A stretch of 64,000 nucleotides of DNA from contig CM037596.1 in NCBI GenBank assembly GCA_021018995.1, positions 8,879,501 through 8,943,500 of the forward strand, in the 5' to 3' direction. Position numbers and translations under genes: made by a program. This document shows, piece by piece, positions 43,501-54,400 of this stretch (position 1 is its first letter; each line of letters starts with the position of its first letter). Source of the stretch: Chloranthus sessilifolius (Eukaryota > Streptophyta > Magnoliopsida > Chloranthales > Chloranthaceae). Below the pieces are notes generated by a model that ran no database searches, had not been told where the DNA came from, and saw only the letters and a program-made list of their open reading frames with translations.

Positions 43501-46500
43501 AATTATTATCTATTTATTTTTTTGAAAGAGATTTTTTTTGGTTTTTTCGTTGGTTTTCTCTCCCTACTCAACTAGTTTTCGGCACCCAAAATTGAAATCG
43601 AACCAATCCAAAACCGGTTTCGATTTTTCGGTTTTGGATTGGTTTCGGTTCGGTTTCGGGCCAGTTTTTTCAGTTCTGTTTCATTGGTTTTCGGTTTCTC
43701 CTTCCTCCCCTACTGGTTGCGCATCTACTGGCTACAACCAACTTAGCAGTTGATAGTGTAAGATCAGGAGTTGTTAACACGACCCATTTGCAACACGATC
43801 TAGTATAGAACGATCGACCTAGATCACTGGAGCACAGTATGCGAACCATGGGCTGCATGGACTCTGAGATGCTGCCGATCTCAATGCTCTTTAAATCTGC
43901 ACACATCTCAAGTTCCACATGGCGGACGGCTCTCATGTCCTGTGCCGAAGATTGGGTCAGTCACCTAATATCAGCTCCACTCACACACACAAAAATCTAA
44001 GCTATAGTTAATATATTTCGATGGTGAAATTTTTGACATATTATCTTACATTTTATAGAACTTATATCACAATATTTGAAAACTAATGAATCTTTTTTCT
44101 TAAAGTAGGTACTTAATGCAGCAATGCTGTACTGGCCGATGCCCAATGCGCTCTACGTTGAAGGTTATGCACTCGACAGGTTCGCAGAGGGATCATGGGG
44201 ACTTGAGCCAGTTCACCAAAACAAGGTGAGCTTCTTTAGTAGCAAGTAGTCCCTGGATCTGCTACCGTACATGTGGCACAAATGCACCTATGTTTTCCCA
44301 TCCATCCAGCAGGCCATGCCATAACTTGAAAATCACATCAATGGAATACAACCTTAACCATCTGACCAATTCCCCATGTACTTTGCTTTGAGATGGCTTG
44401 CCACTTGTTCGGTTTGGATTGAGGTATATGCATACTGTGTGTATGGTAGGTGACGGGGCTACCTATTAAGGTTCTTTTTTTCCGATTCAGGAAATAGCTA
44501 ATCAATTTGACGGTATGGATTGAAGGTCAAATGCACAAATTGGTGGTAGAGATAAGGACTCTCATCGTTGATGGTGTTAAGCACCATCTTATAAATTCCA
44601 CCATCTTATAACTACTCATAACTTGCATTCTGACCGTTTCGTAGAGTTATTCCATGATGGTTACTAAGCACCAATGGCTCTGGCTGGATCCACAGTGGGC
44701 CTAAAGGCCTGGCCCAAGCTTGGCCTTGTTAATAATTGGGCCTAAAATATAGGGCTGCAATGGGTTGGGTTGGGTCCAGCCAACATCCAAGCTGACCCAA
44801 TCCTCTAGGCCCTTGAGTCGACCTGATCTAATACATATTTTTGCTCTAAAATGAACTAAATGGCAACAAACAAGTATGGAAGTATATATGTGGGGTAAAG
44901 ACCTCCAAAATGCCTTTAGTAAGGGTATCAAGTCTAGCTGTAGGGTCGATTAGTTTGGGCTGGGTCATACATGTCAATCCAACCCGATTGCTCATGAAGA
45001 TGAGGCCCAGCCTGACTTAAACCCGATGACAAAATTACATGCTCGGCCCATTTAAAACTTGGATCGGGTGGTCAGGTCATGGGCTGGGCTGGCCCGTTGA
45101 CAACCCTACTAAAATATCTGGCCCAAAATGTTATAAAAGGATTGGGCCAAAGATGCTTGGGCTAGGCCTATATAGAAAGTTCCAAAATATTTGGGCTTGA
45201 TTCCGATTTTTAGTCGGATCTATAACCCAGATTCGGTCTGTAGGTGGACCCAGCTTGGAAGCCTGATGGGCTGGCTCAACCTACTGATAGAAAAAATGAT
45301 AAGGCCATAATAACTTTATTAGTTTAAAAAATAATTCTTCAATAGTTGTAATTTTTATAAAATGGTACATGTATGTGGGTCTGTATGTTTATTCAAAAAT
45401 AATTTATATAATAGAATTTATTGCAAACATTTACTACTAGCTTTCATATCTCAAATGTAAACAATCCATATTACAAAAAGGCTAAAAGCATCCATAAGGC
45501 AGGAATACTAGTTATGTTATCATATTCTTATAACAAAATTGCTCTCTTTTACCACCAAAAGTTCCTCACTTAGAAAAACCATCAAATTGAATTTTTACAA
45601 GAAACCATCTCAATTTGTTTTTGATGAACTCATTATGCAGAACAGGTAGGTTTGGTTCTTGATGCTGGAATAGAAGAAGAGCTTCGACTACGACATTTAC
45701 ATGTTGCTGATGCCACAAGGGCTTCTCTGGGTTTACCTGTCTTGGAGTATATTGTGACTGATACTCCTTTAAAGGTACCCGTTGCACTAAATATATGGAT
45801 TAATGTGCGTCATAGGCTTCTTCTAAATTGTAATGGGTTTCAAGTTTAAGCACCAAATCCTATAAAAAGTTGACGATCACAAAAGGGCCTGAAGATCTTT
45901 GAAGGTCAGCTTTTCATGAGATTCATAAGCGAAAAGGCATTATGATCTATAAATACTTTCCTTGTGGCCTTATATTTTAGTAAAAGTTTCTTAATACTGC
46001 CCAACATTAAATTTTACCCTCCCAACTTAGTTACCGAGTCGGGGTTCGGCAACGAGGTTAAAATTCGAAAAAGTCTGGTAAAATTTTGCAAGTTCGGGGA
46101 AATATTCGGTAGAAAAATCGGAGAGAAAAAATTAAAAATTAAAAAAGTAAGATTTAAAAGTATAATTTTTTTTTAAAATATTAAAAATAATGATTTATTT
46201 AAAAATTTCTGGAATTATTCGTGAATTTTTTAAAAACATCCATTTTTTTGTTGTTGTGCACAAATAATACGGGATTTATTCGCGAATTTGTAAAAAATTC
46301 GGAAAATTTTGTGACTATGCGTCTATGCCCCCCAACACACACCCACCCACCAACCACCACCACCACACACACAGAGGTAAACAAAATCATTTTAATTCCC
46401 TCCAACTTAAGTGGGCTTTTTATTTTAATTTTGCCCTATATATATACACAAATTTTATATAGGAAAAAGGTCATATGCTCTGTTGGAGCAGATGGAGCAG

Positions 46501-49500
46501 ACATACACTTGCTATAGACCTCCAAAACAATGACACTTGGCACAAAAAACATGGTTTGGGTGCCACATAAAGAAAGGGACGTGGGTAGATCATGTTTAGA
46601 AAATAATAATAATAGTAACGTATCTCTCCTATCTAACTTTCAGTGTCGGGAAAGGAATAGTGACAAAAAACCTGTTCGATACTTGGCACACAAAGCCTGC
46701 TTTGGGTGCCACATACAGAAAGGGACATGGATAGATCATGTTTATAAAATAATAATAGTAACAGATCACTACTATTTAATTTTCAGCTTCAGAATGGTGA
46801 CAAAAAACCTGAAAGTTATGTGGTTGTGTGTGTGTACTTCGGATGTATGGGGATGCATATAGTGTATATTGTTGTGTTACTTGTATTGAGGGTATATTTT
46901 CCTTATCATTATTTGTTACTATTCTCCTAATCTGTCTCCCTCTCGTTCTTCTTCTTCTTCTCTAACCCTAAACCTAAAGCCACTTTTCTTATCCTAGTAG
47001 CACTATTCACTACTCAAATCACTCACCACAGTAAATTTCTGTTGAAAGCCGTGCCACGTCATCCCTGTTGACGTCAGCATGATGCCACATTGATGTCAGC
47101 AGGCCAAACTTTGACCTCAGATGTTGATGAAACATACATCACTTGGCTCGGTTTTGTATTCTCATCATATTTTCCCTTCTACAGCCAGATGATCTGAGGT
47201 GTCTTTGTCAGAGTTTTAATGATTTCTTTCCCTTAAGCCATATCACGACCAACGTGATGATTTGGTATTGTTTTTTACCTTGAATCTGTGCAACGCCATT
47301 GACAACTATAAGACAACTCTTTTTGAAAATTTTTGGTCCTGTTTTTTAATGGTTGGAGCTCGTTTAGACATCAACAGTTTGTTTTAATATTTTTGCCGTG
47401 AAGCACCATTTCACCATTTTTTGGGCATAACGATCAATCCAGCTGTTAGATCTCTGGAATTTTCAACAATCCTGATTGGTTTTTTCTTATGGTGCTTCTG
47501 GTGGTGGTCTCACGGTGATCGGATTCGTATTTTGGAAGAATCGATCAGATTGATAACCATATTTTCTAGTATTTTTTTTCCTTTTTTTCCCTTGTTTTCT
47601 GGTGTTTTCTTCCCGATTGCTATTTCAAACCTGCACAAAGGAGACCCATAAAGTGATGTGCAGCTTTGTGATAATTTTGGAGATTCAGTTGGCATTTAGT
47701 GGGGGATTTGTCCCCTTGTTGGAGTTGTTTTCTAACTTTTTACTGTTGATTGGTTTATTTATTTATTTTTGATCGGTAAGAAAACTTCCATTAAAAACCA
47801 GCGAGGAGCTGGAAACCAAGGGCCGAGGCCTACAGGAGTAAAAACAGAAAAGACAAAGGAGACCGAAAAAGAAAATCAAAAGGCTAAATCATCGCACCTC
47901 GAGCTCGATTAGAGGCCCTCGTGGGGGCCGCCGAGACCCAAAAACACATCAAATCTTTAATGGATTTCAGTGTGACCCGGATGGGTCTTCGGATCCGGTT
48001 GAAAATCCGCGTGTTCCTTTCAAGCCACATCCCCCACATAGTTGCGTAGACAACCACCCTCGAAAAATCGCGCTCCTGGCCTTCGAAGCGAGGACCTTGC
48101 CAAGCCAAAACAAGAAGGGGAAGAGTCTCCGGCATGACCCACAGGAGCCCGAACAACTTTAGGATGGTACTATAGATCTCGGCAGCCGCTCCACAGTAGA
48201 TGACGAGGTGTGGGATGGATTCCTCCGATCCCAAACACATAGGGCACCTATTGCGCATCGCCTTGCCTCGGATAATAAGTTGGTCAATAGTTAGGATCCT
48301 CCCCCATATCGCCGTCCAGCAGAAAAAGCGGACTTTAGGCGGAATTGGAGCCTACCAGATAAGGACCATTGCCTCGGATAATCAAAGGTCTAGCAGAGAG
48401 ACGCGTGTAAAAAGACCGGACATCAAATTTCCTGTCAGATCGCCCCATCCACAGCCATATATTCCTCACACACCGGTTCCGACGAGCATCATAGATGGCC
48501 CTCAAAAGGGCGAGAAAAGCCACTATCTCCTCTTCCTTGAGCTCTCGCCTAGTAACCATGTCCCAAGAGAGAGGCCGCCCAGCCTCAGAGGCGACCTCAA
48601 GCACCGACGCCTGAGGGGGCGACCACCAATCTATAGATATCAGGAAACAGCCCCTTAAGGGAATGAAGAGCAGCCCAGGGATCGTCCCAAAACCGGATAC
48701 GGGACCCGTCGCCCCAACTAAACCGAATCCACCTAGAGAACATGGGCCAGATCCCAGAAATACCTTTCCACCAAGCCGAGGTTTTTCTATTAACCTGAAT
48801 CTTGACACCCCAACCTCCCCATGTCCAGTCGTATTTCTCGCCTAGAACAGCGACCCATAAGCTGTGCCTTTCTTCCTCTAAGCCCGCCCACCACAGCCAC
48901 TTGCCGAGCAGCGTAATATTGGAAAGGTGGAGATTGCGGATGCCCAAGCCACCGAAGCATCTAGGAAGTTGGCAGACCTCGCAGATAACCAAATGGTACT
49001 TCCTCTCCAAACTAGCCCCCTGCCATAGGAATTCCCTCTCGATCTTTTCCAGCATGTGAATCACCTCCATCGGGCACAAGAAAATAGACATATAAAACAC
49101 CGGGAGACTAGATAGGACCGATATAACCAGCACCAACTGCCCTGCGCTGCTTAACATCTTTCCTTTCCACGTAGCTAGCCTCTTTGCAAACCGTTGGATA
49201 ACTGGGTCCTAAGCTTGAGCATTCGGCTTCAATAAGCCGAGGGGAAGGCCCAAATAAGTAGTTGGGAAGGAACCAACACCACAATCAGCCTGGCGGGCCA
49301 GGGCTTCGGTGACCTCCCTGTTCAGACCGACGCCGAAAACCCTTGATTTGGACAGATTTACCCGCTGACCCTAAACAGCCTCATAGACTGCTACCACCTT
49401 AGACAAAGCTTGGACCTCCCTAGGCTCGGCCATGCAGAAAAGAACTATATCATCTACAAATTGAAGGTGGGAGATCCTGCTGCCCTCTCTAGTAATAGGG

Positions 49501-51444
49501 ATTCTTGAAATGCAGTCACGGAGACACGCTTGATTAACCAGCCCTCCCAACCCTTCACCCACCATATTGAACAAAAACGGGGAGAGCGGGTCCCCCTGTC
49601 GAAGCCCCCTCGAACTTTTAAAATAACCTTCGGGAGAGCCGTTCACCAACATAGGAAACCAAGCTGAGGAGATACACGTCGTCACTCACCTCCTCCATCG
49701 CTCTCTAAACCTGAACCGACGCATCATGTAACCAAGGAAGCTCCAGTTGACCCGATTGTAGGCCCTCTCCATATCAGTTTTCCACATCAAAGCCGGGAAA
49801 TGGTCACGATGAGCAGAGTGAATAGCCTCTTGGGCCACCACAAAGGTATCAGGAAGCTGGCGCTTGCTAACGAAAGCACCTTGATTTTGGGAGATAAGTT
49901 TCTCCATCAAGGGCTTTATCCGATTGGCAAGGACCTTGGAGAGGATCTTCACTAGACAATTGAGGAGGCTTATTGGCCGAAAGTCCCTAAGCTCCTCGGC
50001 CTCCTCTTTCTTTGACACCAACACAATGAAAGTGGAATTGAGACCCCTCCCGATAGAGGCACTGTGAAAAAAACTCATGAAAGAAATCCATAATCCCATC
50101 CTTAAGAGTGGTCCAGAAGCACATGAAGAACTCCATAGTAAAGCCGTCAAAGCCTTGCGATTTTTTTCTCCCATTGTGCCTAATCGCCTCCCAAACTTCC
50201 TTTATTGGAATTTTCTTATTGCTTTGAGGCTATTACATTGGGTGATAGTTGTAGCATGAATGTGATGCTCAGGCATTTATGAGTCGTTTCTTGGGTTGAG
50301 TTTGTTTAATTGAGAACTATTCTTTGGTGGATACAATGGCTTCACCTTCTCGTATACAAAGACATATCTGCTACCATGTCTCTAGATTCTCATGCTACCT
50401 CCACCACATCAAAACGAGCTACCTCCTCCATGTCACAACGAGCTTCTTCCATCTTAGCGGCTTCAACTTCATCATCTTCATATTTGGTGATTAACTCTAG
50501 GGCTATAGACCATATGACTAAAGATTCTAGGGACTACTCTTCCTCTTCACCACCATCATCATTCTTTCAGGTTCGCTTGGCTGATGGTTCATTTACTCGA
50601 ATTATAAGAGCTGAAACCATTCCGGTATCATCTTCCCTTTCCTTGTGTAATGTTCTTTATGTTCTTGATTTATTTACTCAATTGTTATCTGTGAGTGGTG
50701 TTAAAAAAAATTTAAACTGCTCTATTGCCTTTTATCCCTCCCATTGTCTTGTGAAGGATCTGACCACTAGGAGAACTGTTGGTAAAGGTATGGAAAAGGG
50801 AAGAATATGTTATTTGGATGTTGATCATAAGTGTTTATATGCTATTGTTACTGCTAATTCTCCCCTTGACCTCTCTGTAGAAAAAAAAGAAAAAGTAGTA
50901 AAAATAAAAAAGGGGGAAAGAAAGGAGATCACCCACGCAGGGTCACCCCTGCGTGTGTCACAGTCTCACTCTCTCATATTTTTTCTCTCATCTTTCCTTC
51001 TTTTTCTTGTCCTATTTTCTCTCTTTTCTTTCTCTTCTCTCCCTACCTTTTCTCCCCTAAGTGAGACCCACGCAGGGTCACACCTGCGTGGGTCCCACTC
51101 TAACAATCTCTCTCTTCTCTCCCTAGCTTTTCTCCTCTAAGTGAGACCCACACATGGTCACACCTACGTGGGTCCCACTCTAACAATCTCTCTTTTCTCT
51201 CTCTCTTCTCTCCCTACTTTTTCTCCCCAAGTGAGACCAACGAAGGGTCACCTGCGTGGGTTTCACTCTAACAATCTCTCTCTCTCTCTTCTCTCCCTAC
51301 TTTTTCTCCCCCAAATGTGGCCCATGCAGGGTCACCTACGTGGGTCCCACTCTCACACTTTTCTCTCTCCCCTCTCTTTTTCTCTCCTACTTTCTCTCTC
51401 CGAGTGTGACCCATGCAAGGTCACCTGCGTGGGTCCATTTCCCA

Positions 51445-51476
<32 letters not shown>

Positions 51477-54400
51477 CTTCTCTCTCCTTTCTCTCCCTTA
51501 AACCCACGCAGGGTCACTTGCGTGGGTCCCACATCCTCTTTCTTTTTCTCTATCATTCTCTTCCTAAGTGTGATCCATGAAGTGTGATCCACGTAGAGTC
51601 ACTTGCTTGGGTTCTATTTTATATCTCTCAATCTTCCTTCTTTCTCTCTCCAAGTGAGACCCACACGGGGTCACCTGCATGGGTGCCATCCCACATCTCC
51701 ACTCTCTCTCTCTCTCTTCTTTCTCCTCTTTCTCTTTCTAAGTGAGATCCATGCAGGGTCACCTGTGTGGGTCATTCTTTCTCTACTCTCTTCTTTTCTC
51801 TATCTTATAGATCATCCTTGCATGGGTCCATCCATATTAAAAAAGATAAGAGAGAAAAAGTAGACTGCGTAGGCTTCATAACCACGTCTCTCAAACCTCA
51901 TTGGTTGAGGGCTGCTTAGGTGACCGTTTTCACGTGCGCAGAAATAACGATCTCACCTTGTTGATCCGCGTGACACTTGAGACTTACGTAGTCCCTCTTT
52001 CTCCGTAGATCTGTTGGGAAGATGCAGAGACGATCATATGGTAACTTCCAATAACCACCGTGACAACTCTATAAATAGCAGCCTCCCTTTCTTTTCCAAG
52101 GATCCAGAAATTTAACCCTGAAGCCCTACCGAAATTGCACGAAGATCTTGCGAGATACCTTTCTCAAAGTATCTCTCTTTACCCTTTCTTGTTTTTTTAC
52201 TTTTCTTTTAACTTCCAGTTCAATACTTTGACTATGTGGGTCTTAAGGCCCATGTCTATGCTGGAGAATTTGGGTCACACTTAGGTTATGTGGGCCTTCT
52301 AGGTCCATGCCTAAGATCCTTCTACATAGGGGCTACACTTAGAATATATGGTTCTCGAGGCCCATGTCTAAGTCTAAAATATGAGGTTGTAGTTAGGTTA
52401 TATGGGTCTTGAGGCCCATGCCTAATCCCTTCTTATATTTGGGTTGCATTTAGGCTATGTGGGTCATGACACCAATACCTATACCCTTTTATATGTGGGC
52501 TGCAATTACGAATTTGAGGTTATACACTCGTACATTCGGGGTTGTGATTACGAATCAGAAAATAATTCAAGTGTCTATATTCGTGATTATAAATCATCAC
52601 TCAATAAGATCATGATCATCATTGCTTCGCGCGATTGCGATCAACACCGATCGACCACCATTCCATGTGGTCATAATCATCATCGCTTCGCACGATCGTG
52701 ATCAACACTAATGGACTATTGCTTCACGCGATCATAGCAAAATGATCATCTCTCCGTGTTGAATAATCGCTCTACGATCAACCTCCCTATTATTGGGGTT
52801 ACCCTCGCGGTTTAGGCCATCTATCCCTTAAATTAAGGATCGAACCTTAACATTGAGATTGGAAATTCCTTTAAAAGAAAGATTAGGCCCGATCCAACGA
52901 TGTGTTCACCACGTATGGGTTCAAGGCCTAAATTGTTAAAATAATGAGAATTAAGGTCCAAATTATTACTAGTTATTCTAGAATAAGACCAAAATCCGTA
53001 AGGATTCTCAAACCCAAGTTCGAATCACAATGGGATTGCAAAGTGTTCAGGCCCAGATCGAGGTCCATTATGAGAATTAAGTTGTTTGAGGGTTTTTCTT
53101 GAGAGATTTAGTTGTTTGAGGGTTGAAGAAGTAGATCGAACCAATCTTCTAATTCAGGAAGGCTTTCATACAAATCAATGGAGATTATTGGTTTAGAGGG
53201 GGAATTTGAAGGACCTATGGATTGCTAAATCCATATACCAAAACTAAGATGAAACCCTAACCCTATTTTCTTATGGATTTTTATTTTGAATTTTATTATC
53301 TATTGCTTTAATGAATATCTTCTATTTCATCAATTTAGCTTAGGACGAATAGTATGATCCTATATGTTAATAATTGAAAAACATATGTGATCCATTTATT
53401 CAAAATAGATATAACCTTAGTAATCTAATTTTTGTCTGAAAAAGAAAATTTTAGATTTACGTGTAATTTGTCTTGCCAAGCGGATTGCCTTTGTAGGATT
53501 TAGACATTGGTAATTGGACCAAAATTATTAATGTGTAAATTCTTTACTTTAATTGTGGATACAATTGTTAATAAAAAGGATTTAAAACAAAGAAGTTTGA
53601 AAAAGGGTTAGGTGTGGATTTTGAGCGTTGGTGTTATTTCTCGATTGAAAATCTCATTCTAATTTATTCCTTTATTTTAGTGCTATTTTTCAATGAATAA
53701 TTTCATTTTCTTTTAGAAAGCTTTGATTTTAAGTAGTTTGACTTTGAAAGTTTCCATCTTTTAAAGTTTCTAAAAATAGGACAAAAAACTTCTTGTTCAA
53801 ATCCCGATTACTAAAAATAATCCTGAAACTGCCTAAATTAGGCATTGCTAAAAATATCAGAATTCATTAAAACTCGCAAGTGTACGAATCTATTTATGAC
53901 ATGGATAAATATTACGAGTATTGATCCCTCAAAGATTATCCTTGGAAACTATTTTTCCTTTGTCTCACAGGTTGGTTCAACCTTCACATTCCCATTTAAT
54001 GGGAATTTGAAGGTTTTAAGGGCTGATAATGGTGGAGAGTATACAAACTGTCATATGTAATCTTACCTCTCAACCCATGGAATTGAGTGACAATCAACTT
54101 GTCCTTACACTCCTCATCCGAATGCGGTGCCAAAGAGAAACATTAGACACCTCCTTGAGGTAGCTCGCTCACTCCTGCTTAGTATGAACGTTCCAACATA
54201 TTTGTGGGGGGAAGCTGTTCTTACGGCAACATATCTCCGTATGCCTTCCCCCGTTCGCTCCCCCCTTTCTGGTTCCACCTTGCGTCTTTGGATCTCTGTA
54301 TTTTGCTCATGTGCATTCTATTCACCGGTCCAAGTTAGATCCCCGAGCCACATGGTGTATTTCTGTTGGGTACCCTCTTTCCAAAAGGGGTATAAGCGTT

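Larger units (their letters stand above)
31116..44108 (+). other. DUF3326 intron 2 (13.0 kb, transposon-filled)
   Basis: Holds GC-rich repeat remnants, two long-TIR MITEs, the 3.2-kb solo LTR, a non-autonomous LTR element, a decayed Gypsy pol and a hAT-type MITE. Between them (31400-32180, 33480-34500, 37761-38231, 40653-41290 and 42650-43310) it is AT-rich with no gene-like frame. Confidence 0.85.
44226..45645 (+). other. DUF3326 intron 3 (1.4 kb)
   Basis: Contains a nested pair of GC-rich MITEs (44695-45290) between AT-rich sequence without gene-like frames. Confidence 0.8.
47755..50222 (-). mobile_element. 5'-truncated LINE, minus strand
   Basis: The minus strand runs from within RT to an A-rich tail (AAAAATAAATAAATAAACC) at the low-coordinate end. 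The 5' end is cut at an IKEVWEAIR-type motif near 50215. A weak similarity of the flanks (GATTGGTTT and TATTGCTTT) could be an old target duplication. It lies immediately upstream of, or within, the 5' part of the Copia element. Confidence 0.88.
50885..53970. mobile_element. Foreign insert in Copia integrase, LTR-like
   Basis: Replaces integrase N-terminal coding sequence. It contains a hairpin/pyrimidine minisatellite (50931-51800), a TATA-like CTATAAATAGCAG at about 52070 with promoter-style surroundings, a degenerate array (52235-52510) and AT-rich sequence. The layout resembles a long solo LTR or part of another LTR element. Neither TG...CA ends nor a target duplication could be fixed, so this is an inference. 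Confidence 0.5.

Noticed and set aside
47745-50230. Target duplication of the minus-strand LINE
   Set aside because: Only GATTGGTTT against TATTGCTTT, in AT-rich DNA; too weak to call.
50310-51587. Long Ser/Leu/Phe-rich open frames of 276 and 148 codons
   Set aside because: The first is a decayed Copia protease running by chance into the pyrimidine minisatellite; the second lies wholly in the minisatellite.
50931-51800. Regularly spaced palindromic repeats resemble a CRISPR array
   Set aside because: The spacers are all of the same C/T-rich composition, repeats are degenerate, there are no cas genes and this is a plant nuclear intron.
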